A stretch of 64,000 nt of DNA from Thioflexithrix psekupsensis (GTDB taxonomy: Bacteria > Pseudomonadota > Gammaproteobacteria > Beggiatoales > Beggiatoaceae): assembly GCF_002149925.1 (NCBI RefSeq), contig NZ_MSLT01000012.1, forward strand, positions 496,001-560,000. Direction: 5' to 3'. Within the stretch, counting starts at the first letter, position 1. Each line of letters opens with the position of its first letter. Of the stretch, positions 29,105 to 38,487 are shown one piece after another. The notes under the pieces were generated by a model that was given only the letters and a program-made list of their open reading frames with translations, did no database searches and had not been told where the DNA came from. Both the position numbers and the translations under genes were made by a program.

Positions 29105-29278
29105 CTAATCTCCCATTTTCTCTGCTGGTGATGTGGGAGATAATGAATTTTGATAAGCTTGGCGCAATACTGCTCGCAAACCCATACAACATTCACTCAC
29201 CGAACCGCCATTTTTTAATGGACAAGAAGGACAATTTAACCCGCTTTTTTGACGAGTCACTATTTCATTACTGACCAT
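29105..29278 (-). CDS. Possible 57-residue cysteine-containing protein
   Basis: A short frame on the minus strand starts 28 bases after the TolC-like gene stop. It encodes MVSNEIVTRQKSG, then a CPSCP motif, then ECCMGLRAVLRQAY and a short polar tail. The paired cysteines (CxxC plus CC) suggest a metal or disulfide site. Codon use resembles its neighbours, but the ribosome site is weak. It is offered as a plausible small gene, not a certain one. Confidence 0.42.
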   Translation of the reverse strand: MVSNEIVTRQKSGLNCPSCPLKNGGSVSECCMGLRAVLRQAYQNSLSPTSPAEKMGD

Positions 29279-29305
29279 GAATTTTAAACACCTAGAAAGT
29301 AAAGA

Positions 29306-30634
29306 TTAATGTATATTTGTTTTTTTAATATCCAGTGTGCTTAATAAAATACCCATGCCATTAAGCAAATTAAAAATTTCAATCCATTCACTATATTGCA
29401 ACTCGGCCAAAGAAGAATGCGCTCGAAATAATTCCGTTTCCGAATCTAAAACATCCAATAAACTGCGCTGTCCAATTCTAAACTGCTCTTGATAAGCGGC
29501 AACCACCTCCGAAGTGGCGCGTAAATGCGTTTCCAAAGGGGCAAAACGCTGTTGTGTGGTCATCAAATTATTCCACGCCAAGCGCACTTCCTGCTCAACT
29601 TCTCGTTCTTTTTGGCGCAGATTTTCGCGGCTGGCGGCTAACAATTGCGCGGCTTCTACCCGTTTGGCTCTGTCGGCTCCGCCTTGGTAAAGGGCATAAT
29701 TTAAACGTAACATGGCATATAAATCATCATTATTGCCTTCTACCCCGTCTAAATTTTTATTCTTAGAACCACCCAATTCTACACTTAATTGCGGCATTAA
29801 AATCGCGCCTGATTGATGATAACTGGCTTCTGCGGCGGCAATTTCTGCTTTTGCGGTTAATAAAACGGGATGTTGTTCTAAGGCTTGACTTAATGCAGCT
29901 TCTAAATGAGCGGGAATGGCTTGGCGTAACGTGGCCGCAATTGGATCGCTGGCGAGCGGAATTAAATTTTTTGCAGTTTCCCCTGTGATTTGCTGATAGT
30001 AAATAAAAGCATTATTTAAATGCCCTTCCGCATTAATTAACAAAGATTCGGCCAAAGCCAAGCGACTTTCACTGTGTTGTAAATCCGCTTTTCTCCCTGC
30101 GCCACTGGCAAATAATTCTTCGATTTTATGATAATTCTTTTGATGCACCACTAAATGATCTTTAGCCAGTTCTAATAACACTTGGCGACGAAAAATATTT
30201 AAATAAGCCTCAGCCGTTGCTTGAGCGATATTTTCGTGAGTATTTAACAAACGATACGCGGTAGAATCGCGTAACGCCGTGCGATTTGCAACGGCTGATT
30301 TAACCGCAAAACCATCAAACAGCATTTGCGAAACCCCTACCCCCAATTCGCGGCGCATCAATTCCAAATCACCGTCTTCCGTGCTGGACAAGCGCGTGCT
30401 GGGGTTATCGCTGTATTCATGACCATAAGCTGCCGTCACCTGCACTCGTGGCAAATAACCCGCACGAGCCTGTTTAATCGCCTCATCGGCGGCAAATCGC
30501 TGATGTTGACCTGCCATAATTTCGGGGTGCGTGGCTAAAGTGCGCTCGATCACCTCGACTAAGGTATCAGCCGCACTATTTTGCAGCCACAATGAAGCCA
30601 GTAATAAACCAAAAGAAAATTTTTTGAATCGCAT
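29306..30634 (-). CDS. TolC-family outer-membrane efflux/secretion channel
   Basis: The 442-residue protein has a signal peptide (cleavage near SAADTLVEV) and two outer-membrane efflux repeats. Long amphipathic helices carry the usual motifs, including a DGFAVKSAVANRTALRD segment in the first repeat, LYQGGADRAKRVEAA in the second and RIGQRSLLDVLDSETELFRA near the C-terminus. It forms the outer-membrane part of a type I secretion or efflux system; no inner-membrane partner is adjacent. The phrasing LLDVLDSE is typical of the type I secretion TolC branch. Confidence 0.88.
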   Translation of the reverse strand: MRFKKFSFGLLLASLWLQNSAADTLVEVIERTLATHPEIMAGQHQRFAADEAIKQARAGYLPRVQVTAAYGHEYSDNPSTRLSSTEDGDLELMRRELGVGVSQMLFDGFAVKSAVANRTALRDSTAYRLLNTHENIAQATAEAYLNIFRRQVLLELAKDHLVVHQKNYHKIEELFASGAGRKADLQHSESRLALAESLLINAEGHLNNAFIYYQQITGETAKNLIPLASDPIAATLRQAIPAHLEAALSQALEQHPVLLTAKAEIAAAEASYHQSGAILMPQLSVELGGSKNKNLDGVEGNNDDLYAMLRLNYALYQGGADRAKRVEAAQLLAASRENLRQKEREVEQEVRLAWNNLMTTQQRFAPLETHLRATSEVVAAYQEQFRIGQRSLLDVLDSETELFRAHSSLAELQYSEWIEIFNLLNGMGILLSTLDIKKTNIH

Positions 30635-30661
30635 TATTATGATTCCAAGTAAGGTATACCA

Positions 30662-31417
30662 TTAACGCCAACCAATTCGCCCAATTCCAGGATATTTAAT
30701 GGCTAAATCTAAAGGATCAATGCCCACAGTTAAGCTTAATAGATTCAGCTCAATGCCTTCTTCCACTGCTACCATAATTCCCAACAAGCCATAAAGCGAC
30801 AATTGCTTTCCCGTTCCACTGGGAGCAGTTCCCCACCATTGTCCATGTTCTAAAAAATCTTTACCGATAGCCGTGGGAGGCAAATCCAATTTTAATTCAG
30901 GTAATTGCCGCGCCACAAATGCGGTAAATGTGTTGCTATTTGGGCCTGGCCACATTCGATATTCAAAGGGATAAGGATATTGCTCAATGGCATTTTCTAA
31001 ACGATCAATAATTAAATCAACCTCTTGCCCCCCGCGAATTTCGGCCAATAATTCAGGTGGACTGCCATACCAATACGGGTCAGGAATAGTATCCGTAAGG
31101 TGTTGTAAAACTTTACCATCTCGCGTGGTATGTTGTAAAAAACCAACCACTTGCGACAAATGATAGAAGGCTTCTTGGCTGCGCTTGAAGGATATCCAAG
31201 TATGCACCGCAAACGCTCCGCGCCAACTCCAAGTGCGCGCCGCGTAAACTTGAATGATGGCTTCTGTATTTTCCTTAGGAGGCGGGGCAATACCTGCACT
31301 TTCTTGTGAAGCACTTTGCCATGAACTGGCTAAGTCTAAATCGCCAAACAATAACACGCCAATTGGGCCTGCCAATAACAACCACAATCCCAGTAAAAAA
31401 TAAAAAAACCATTTCAT
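30662..31417 (-). CDS. DUF3750-family protein with N-terminal membrane anchor
   Basis: The 251-residue protein starts with one hydrophobic helix (about residues 4-24). A domain follows with RTWSWRGAFAVHTWISFKR and later YRMWPGPNSNTF, which mark DUF3750 as I remember it. The C-terminal region is glycine-rich and probably periplasmic. The function of the family is unknown. It lies 28 bases after the TolC-like gene start on the same strand and 27 bases after serS, so it is probably in one transcript with them. Confidence 0.75.
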   Translation of the reverse strand: MKWFFYFLLGLWLLLAGPIGVLLFGDLDLASSWQSASQESAGIAPPPKENTEAIIQVYAARTWSWRGAFAVHTWISFKRSQEAFYHLSQVVGFLQHTTRDGKVLQHLTDTIPDPYWYGSPPELLAEIRGGQEVDLIIDRLENAIEQYPYPFEYRMWPGPNSNTFTAFVARQLPELKLDLPPTAIGKDFLEHGQWWGTAPSGTGKQLSLYGLLGIMVAVEEGIELNLLSLTVGIDPLDLAIKYPGIGRIGWR

Positions 31418-31444
31418 TTTTTAACCCCTAAACCAATGCCACAA

Positions 31445-33114
<1,670 letters not shown>

Positions 33115-33135
33115 GGCGTTATCCGTGAATTTTGT

Positions 33136-33738
33136 TTAATTAACCTTCTTAATTAAGCCATTTAATCCCATTAAATTTTTTAACTGTCGCAATTGTTTTT
33201 CTGCTTCTTTACGTTCGCCCTGCGGCGTTAAACGCACGGTATACCAATCACCAATGCGATGTACTTCAGCATCTAAACCCTTGTCTTTTAACTGTTCTAC
33301 CAAACGATCCGCACGACTTTCTTCACGAAAGCTGCTGGCCTGCACAATCCAATGTGTCCCCGTCAAAGACACGGAGGTAGAAGAAACTTGATTGTTATCA
33401 GTAACATACTGTTCATCTTCCATCGCTTGCCCGCGTCCTAACATCGGTTTTCCATCAATATCGAGAAACACAAAACCAGAGGGCAATGCTTTTGTATTTT
33501 GTTGTGCTGCGCCCGTCGTCAGCGCGGGTGAACCCGTCGCCGCCCCTTGTCCCGATAGAATCTCATCCGGCAAGGCCTCACGCAAAGCATAAGCCGCGTC
33601 AGAAGCAGAAGACACCCCCAACAACAATTTAAGTAAACTGTAAATTAACAGCATGATAAGGAACAAAACCACCCCGCCCACAACGCGCTGCTTGGGATCG
33701 TAAGTTTCAGGAGAAATACGGCGATTGAGTGTTGACAT
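33136..33738 (-). CDS. SPOR-domain membrane protein
   Basis: The 200-residue protein begins MSTLNRRISPETYDPKQR, with one membrane helix (about residues 20-42), a periplasmic linker and a C-terminal SPOR domain (about 125-198, HWIVQASSFREESRADRLVEQLKDKG). SPOR domains bind denuded glycan strands at the division septum, so a cell-division or FtsN-like role is inferred. The start at 33738 is chosen because the upstream in-frame codons encode no coherent signal and enter the divergent promoter region. Confidence 0.82.
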   Translation of the reverse strand: MSTLNRRISPETYDPKQRVVGGVVLFLIMLLIYSLLKLLLGVSSASDAAYALREALPDEILSGQGAATGSPALTTGAAQQNTKALPSGFVFLDIDGKPMLGRGQAMEDEQYVTDNNQVSSTSVSLTGTHWIVQASSFREESRADRLVEQLKDKGLDAEVHRIGDWYTVRLTPQGERKEAEKQLRQLKNLMGLNGLIKKVN

Positions 33739-34080
33739 ACGAGTTAAATGAGAAATCTGTGCGAAAAATTGGCTGTCCACTATAGCGATTTTGTGATCGA
33801 AGATAAACTGTTTGTGCGGGATTCTTTTCTGACAAAACACAAAAAAACATAACGCTTTGTTACAGTTGCCTATCAGTGTGAAGGTTAGCGTCCATTTTTG
33901 CAAGCCACCCGCACGCAGGAAATAAACCATCATGACCCGACAATTAGCCCGCAAAACCTATTCTTAATAATACATATTAATACGAAAAACGGCAAAATAA
34001 TCAATTGCGTTACGACACTAAACGCAGTACAGTGGGATAAATTTATTCTGAATCCTGCTGATTATCCTATTTTAATAAAA
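33739..34080. other. Divergent intergenic region
   Basis: The AT-rich stretch separates the SPOR gene from the REC-like gene and should hold both promoters. The frame of the right-hand gene stays open to a TTG at 33898, but this part lacks domain character. No RNA gene is seen. Confidence 0.35.
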
Positions 34081-35124
34081 ATGATGATGTCTTTTCGCAT
34101 TACTACTTACGCCTTGAATAAAAATGATGATGTTTTGTTCCGTTCTATGTTACAAATTGTCAATGCACAATTGACTGCCTTGTGGGATTTTACGGAAAAA
34201 AGGGAGTTGGCGCATTTGACCGTGGTTGACCTTGAGAATCCAATGGGTTGGGCGTTTTGGCAACAACAACATGCCCATATTCCTCTGATCGCTTACACCA
34301 AAGAAAATACTCAACAAGCCACTTGGTTTTTAGAAAAACCCATTCGCGTCAAACCGCTGATTCAATTACTTAATACTTTTTCAACAACCCATTGTTTACC
34401 CGTGTCATTGCCAGAATCCGCAGAGGTTGTGATTCCCCCGACTCCCCCTGTGGACCCTGCTTCTACTCGGCCAAAAACAACGGCAACCGCTGCGCCTTTG
34501 TTGACCGCAGGGCATTTTGATGGGCAGCACACTTTGATCGCTCGGCTTCATCAAGCCAAAACTCAAGCCCACGCCCAACGTTTTTATCTGCCAAACGCCG
34601 CCGAACTGCTCTATTCTCCAACCCAACGGTGTGCTTTGACCCAAGAATCTTTAAACAACTATTTACAACAAAAACAAACCCATCTGTACAATGCCCCTCT
34701 TGCGCTGATTCGGCAAGAACCCATCACAGAGGCGGCTTTTAATGAACGGCGATCCCGATTTTTTGCTTACGCGCCAGAGGCCATTGAATGGGTGACGGTG
34801 CTGTGTTCTTCTCAGGGGCGTTTGAATAAAAATCTGTCTCGAATGCAAACGCTGCGTTTAAAGCAATGGCCGAATTTTGCCATGTTGCCGCACCAAGCCC
34901 ATCACATTCGCTTGGCGGCATTTATGAATCGTAACACTGCAACAGCAGAGATGATCGCAGAAAAAACGACCGTATCTATCGATCAAGTGATTGATTTTAT
35001 TAATGCCTGTCATCAGTTACACCTAGTAGAAACCCCTAAAAAAACGCAGCTCTTGGCTAAAAAACCACTTTCTGAACAGCAACGTGACCTATTTCGTGGT
35101 ATCTTGAAACGCTTGCTGCAATAA
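34081..35124 (+). CDS. REC-like/PatA-type protein upstream of a GTPase-roadblock pair
   Basis: The first 100 residues alternate strands and helices like a response-regulator receiver domain (LAHLTVVDLENP, HIPLIAYTKEN, WFLEKPIRVKPLIQLL), but the phosphoacceptor position is not clearly conserved. A proline/threonine-rich linker follows at about 110-135. The C-terminal half includes a winged-helix-like segment, ATAEMIAEKTTVSIDQVIDFINACHQL. ATG 34081, 34084 or 34087 are alternative starts, none with a good ribosome site. It sits 15 bases before the GTPase gene and probably acts with it. Function unassigned. Confidence 0.65.
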   Translation: MMMSFRITTYALNKNDDVLFRSMLQIVNAQLTALWDFTEKRELAHLTVVDLENPMGWAFWQQQHAHIPLIAYTKENTQQATWFLEKPIRVKPLIQLLNTFSTTHCLPVSLPESAEVVIPPTPPVDPASTRPKTTATAAPLLTAGHFDGQHTLIARLHQAKTQAHAQRFYLPNAAELLYSPTQRCALTQESLNNYLQQKQTHLYNAPLALIRQEPITEAAFNERRSRFFAYAPEAIEWVTVLCSSQGRLNKNLSRMQTLRLKQWPNFAMLPHQAHHIRLAAFMNRNTATAEMIAEKTTVSIDQVIDFINACHQLHLVETPKKTQLLAKKPLSEQQRDLFRGILKRLLQ

Positions 35125-35139
35125 AAAAGGCTATCACTC

Positions 35140-35670
35140 ATGAGCGAAATAAAAATTGTGTTCACAGGCAGCATGGGAGCCGGTAAAACCACGGCAATTG
35201 CTGCTATCAGTGAAATTCCCGTGATCAACACCGACGTGCGCGCCACCGACCCCACCACGTTGCAGCGTAAAGCCACCACCACTGTAGCGATGGATTATGG
35301 CGAATTAACTTTAGAAGATGGACAAAAATTACGCCTATATGGTACGCCCGGCCAATTGCGTTTTGAATACATGTGAAAAATTTTAACCCATGGCGCATTG
35401 GGATTAATTATTTTAATCGATAATTCAGGCTCTGATCCGATTGGAGAATTAATGCGTTATCTGGATAATTTTCGAGAAGTTATTCACGAAACCAGCGCGG
35501 TCATAGCAATTACCCATACAGACACCCATCCCGAACCCAACGTAGAAAATTATCATCACTATTTACACGAATGTGGCATAGAATTGCCTGTGTTTGCTGT
35601 CGATGCGCGTTGTGCTGACAGTGTGGTGATGTTGATCCAAGCCTTATTGGCGATGTTGGAATTTGGTTAA
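35140..35670 (+). pseudogene. MglA/Ras-like small GTPase interrupted by an in-frame UGA
   Basis: The reading frame encodes a small GTPase. The P-loop is GSMGAGKTT (about residues 10-18), switch I lies near TDVRATDP, switch II is YGTPGQLRFEYM and a base-recognition-like segment is AITHTD. At 35374-35376 the codon after EYM is TGA. Family members I know usually have tryptophan here (FMWEIL), so a single TGG-to-TGA change explains it. The frame then continues intact (KILTHGALGLIILIDN) to 35670, with no frameshift and unaltered codon use. Either a recent nonsense mutation, a sequencing error or read-through is possible. Confidence 0.85.
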
Positions 35671-35692
35671 ATTTATCGAATGGAATTTTATA

Positions 35693-36079
35693 ATGCTTGC
35701 TCCTGAACTGATTAAACCTGTGGAAGATCGTTTGGCAAAATTATTAGATTTGTGTGATGTGGTGGACGCGGTGTTGGTCGCCACGCTGGATGGCCACTTG
35801 TGTGCCATGCGCCAACGACAAAAGAAATACCCCTTAGAACGTCTTGCCACTATGGGCAGTACATTAATGTCCTTAGGCGATACCATTACGGCTGAACTGG
35901 CCATGGGGACGTGCGACAATATCATCTCTGAAAATCGTCAAGGTATTGTGGCTTTCATGCACATCAATCAAGATTTAGTCTTGGTGTCCCTCACCTCAAG
36001 TAAAAATGCGTTGGGATTATTGCTGAGTCATTCCCGAAGCTGCGCCCAAGATGTGGCCAAGTTGGTTAAACCTCGTTAA
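35693..36079 (+). CDS. Roadblock/LC7-domain protein (MglB-like partner)
   Basis: The 128-residue protein is a single roadblock/LC7 fold: an N-terminal helix (PELIKPVEDRLAKLLDL), then VVDAVLVATLDGHLCAM, a central helix and DLVLVSLTSSKNALGLLL at the end. Such proteins act as GTPase-activating or scaffold partners of MglA-like GTPases in motility and polarity. The ATG at 35693 follows the GTPase stop by 22 bases. Its partner gene is the UGA-interrupted GTPase, so the pair may be non-functional in this isolate. Confidence 0.82.
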   Translation: MLAPELIKPVEDRLAKLLDLCDVVDAVLVATLDGHLCAMRQRQKKYPLERLATMGSTLMSLGDTITAELAMGTCDNIISENRQGIVAFMHINQDLVLVSLTSSKNALGLLLSHSRSCAQDVAKLVKPR

Positions 36080-36195
36080 AAGTACCGAGGGCAGTGATAG
36101 ATTTTATCCATTAGTATTTGCTAATATACTGTCACCATGTTAATCTTTTAACCCGTTGGATTTGACCTTATACTTAATAACTGTAACCTATGTAA

Positions 36196-36211
36196 GGGGA
36201 CAAGTGTCCCT
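36196..36211. promoter_or_regulatory. Dyad in the leader of the Met/Gln-rich protein gene
   Basis: GGGAC at 36197-36201 and GTCCC at 36206-36210 form a compact palindrome 38 bases before the ATG. It could be an operator or a short hairpin. Confidence 0.3.
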
Positions 36212-36248
36212 GCGCGAATTTTTTTACCCGATTAGGAGTGATTTTTAA

Positions 36249-36899
36249 ATGAAATCTTATTATATAGCCGCTATGGCACTGACTTTAACTGTTTCTGCTC
36301 ATCCTTTGTTGGCACAAGAAGCCGCTCCTGTGGAAGCTGCTCCCGTTGCCGCCGAAGCTCCCGCTACCACCGAAGCTGCTCCCGCCGCTGCAGAAACGGC
36401 CGCTAATCCCGTGGTCAACCTGATGCAACAGCACCGTCAACAACGTCAACAATTGCATCAAGAATATATGCAGAAATTGCGCGAAACCAAAGACCCCGAA
36501 GCCCGCCGCCAAATGATGCAAGAACATCAACAACAAATGCAGCAACACATGGCTGAAATGCGCGAGGCAATGATGCAAGAGCGTATGGCCGCCATGAAGG
36601 CAATGCAGGAAAGAATGGGCGAAATGCCAGAAACAGGCGAAATGCCAGCCATGCCTTTTGGTCCCTACGGCGCAGCACCACAAATGCCGGGTGGTTTTGG
36701 GTATCATCCCGGTCAAATGGGTTACGGTCAAGGCTACGGCTATGCGCCCCAGTTCAATCACCCTATGCGTGAAGAAATGCGTGCCGAGCGTCGCCGCCAA
36801 CACCAAGGACATCGCCAAATGATGGAAGAACGTTTGGATCGCATCGAAGGCATGTTACAACAATTGTTAGAGGCACAAAAACCAGCCGCTGCGCAATAA
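36249..36899 (+). CDS. Exported Met/Gln/His-rich protein, possibly sulfur-globule-like
   Basis: The 216-residue protein has a signal peptide (cleavage near HPLLAQEA) and an Ala/Pro/Glu-rich stretch (about 25-55). A long Gln/Met-rich helix follows (about 60-125), then a Gly/Tyr/Met/Pro segment (PFGPYGAAPQ, GYGQGYGYAP; about 135-175) and a final coiled-coil helix. Low complexity, secretion and Gly/Tyr content resemble sulfur-globule envelope proteins of sulfur oxidisers, but a CpxP/Spy-like metal or stress protein is an alternative. A 16-bp-stem terminator closes the gene. Confidence 0.75.
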   Translation: MKSYYIAAMALTLTVSAHPLLAQEAAPVEAAPVAAEAPATTEAAPAAAETAANPVVNLMQQHRQQRQQLHQEYMQKLRETKDPEARRQMMQEHQQQMQQHMAEMREAMMQERMAAMKAMQERMGEMPETGEMPAMPFGPYGAAPQMPGGFGYHPGQMGYGQGYGYAPQFNHPMREEMRAERRRQHQGHRQMMEERLDRIEGMLQQLLEAQKPAAAQ

Positions 36900-36932
36900 G
36901 TTTTAATTCAGACGGAAGAACGCGACGCACAG

Positions 36933-36975
36933 CACAAGGGACAACAGTATAACACTGTTGTCCCTTGTGTATTTT
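36933..36975 (+). terminator. Strong terminator after the Met/Gln-rich protein gene
   Basis: CACAAGGGACAACAGT at 36933-36948 pairs perfectly over 16 bases with 36954-36969 around a five-base loop, then TATTTTT. It also separates the gene from convergent rpoH. Confidence 0.88.
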
Positions 36976-36997
36976 TGCATTAACCCATCTCAGTTGG

Positions 36998-37864
36998 CTA
37001 CAACACCAGTAAGTTGATATTTTTCTTCAACTTTTTCATGGCATTATTTTCAATCTGACGAATCCGCTCCGCAGAGACTTGGTAATGCGCGGCTAACTCT
37101 TGTAAAGTGGCTTTCTGTTCAGAGAGCCAGCGTTTTTTCAAAATATCCTGACTGCGGGCATCCAGTTTTTGTAATGCCTGATGCAATTGATCGTGACCGT
37201 GTTCTTCCCATTCGTCTTGTTCGATCATGGCCGCTGGATCGTAACGCACATCTTCTAAATAACCCGCCGGAGACAAGGCATCACTGTCATCATCTCCTTC
37301 AGCCGGGGGATCAAAAGCCATGTCGTGCATACTCAAACGTGTTTCCATTTCTAACACGTCTTTGGTGCTGACTCCTAAGTCCCGTGCGACACACTCCACT
37401 TCATCTTGGGTCAACCAGCCTAAGCGTTTTTTCGCGCTACGTAAGTTAAAAAACAATTTACGTTGCGATTTGGTGGTGGCGACTTTGACGATACGCCAAT
37501 TGCGTAAGATATATTCGTGAATTTCAGCGCGAATCCAATGCACCGCAAAGGACACTAAACGCACGCCCACTGTGGGATCGAAACGTTTAACGGCTTTCAT
37601 CAGGCCGATGTTGCCTTCTTGGATTAAATCGGATTGTGGCAAGCCGTAACCGCGATAACTGTGTGCAATGTGCATGACAAAACGCAAGTGCGACATGACC
37701 AAAACCCGTGCGGCATCTAGGTCATCGAGTCCACGTAAACGTTCAGCTAAGGCGCGTTCTTCGTCGGCTGTGAGCATGGGAATGGCTTTAATAGATTGGG
37801 CATAGCCTTCGATGCTGCCACCGGGGACGGCAAGTTGTATATTCAAGCTCAGTCCATAAGACAT
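36998..37864 (-). CDS. rpoH: RNA polymerase heat-shock sigma factor
   Basis: Sigma-32 directs transcription of heat-shock genes. The 288-residue protein has region 2 ([52 protein letters not shown]), the RpoH-specific box QRKLFFNLR (about 130-140) and region 4 with the -35-binding helix ([20 protein letters not shown]). The length is normal. The long upstream gap could carry several promoters and a temperature-responsive leader, but I could not confirm either. Confidence 0.95.
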   Translation of the reverse strand: MSYGLSLNIQLAVPGGSIEGYAQSIKAIPMLTADEERALAERLRGLDDLDAARVLVMSHLRFVMHIAHSYRGYGLPQSDLIQEGNIGLMKAVKRFDPTVGVRLVSFAVHWIRAEIHEYILRNWRIVKVATTKSQRKLFFNLRSAKKRLGWLTQDEVECVARDLGVSTKDVLEMETRLSMHDMAFDPPAEGDDDSDALSPAGYLEDVRYDPAAMIEQDEWEEHGHDQLHQALQKLDARSQDILKKRWLSEQKATLQELAAHYQVSAERIRQIENNAMKKLKKNINLLVL

Positions 37865-38487
37865 AGTTCTGTGTCTCCGTTATTTCAAACTCATCCAAAC
37901 CTATCCATAGATAACTATTTATCGATTTAGTGTTGAATTTCTAATACATAGAGGAGGGTTTCAGTGATCTTTAAAGCCAGAGCCTTCCTCTCCAAAGGCT
38001 TAAACGGTGTCATTCACCGCCACGCCTCTTGTCTTTCAGAGTTAAATCGCAACGTGGATTCTGAACAGAATTTGGTTTGAAGTCACGTATAGGTTAAGTT
38101 AAGTCTTAGTTTAAAACTCAGGTATTATTATGTCAATAGCATAATACGGCATTTCAGTATAAGATTTGTCTATCTGATCCGTCTCCAACATTGGGATTTA
38201 TCCTAGTTGATTGAGTTTTTTTTTTGAATAGGGGAAAATCCTTAGCACAGCAAATAATTGCGTTTTATTGTGGGTTGATTGTGCGAGTTTCGTATCGTCT
38301 CAACGACTTAATGCGTTGAAATAACAAGGAATAATTGTAGTATATCTTGGATTTTGGAAAACAAAAAAATTAAGTCATTGATAACATTTTTTGTCCGAAT
38401 CAAAATTGACAGCAAAGTTAATATACCAAAATGAAGTCATTTATAATGATCAGAAATTCTGTCAATGCTGATTTTGACAAAATAAAA
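37865..38487. other. Long intergenic region upstream of rpoH
   Basis: No gene is seen in 620 bases. Visible elements are a hairpin CGGTG/CACCG near 38007-38022, a dyad GTATTATTATG...CATAATAC at 38122-38147, and a MITE-end fragment at 38424-38487. The interval should contain the rpoH promoter region (minus strand). Confidence 0.45.
38424..38487. repeat. Degenerate MITE end fragment
   Basis: TACCAAAATGAAGTCATTTATAA closely matches one end of the 192-bp MITE at 58126, and is preceded by TA. A diverged TCTGTCAATGCTGATTTTGACA follows. The rest of the element is missing or unrecognisable at the cyclase gene end. Confidence 0.5.

Noticed and set aside
35374-35376. Selenocysteine reading of the GTPase UGA
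   Set aside because: The family has tryptophan rather than cysteine here, and no selenocysteine stem-loop is evident just downstream.
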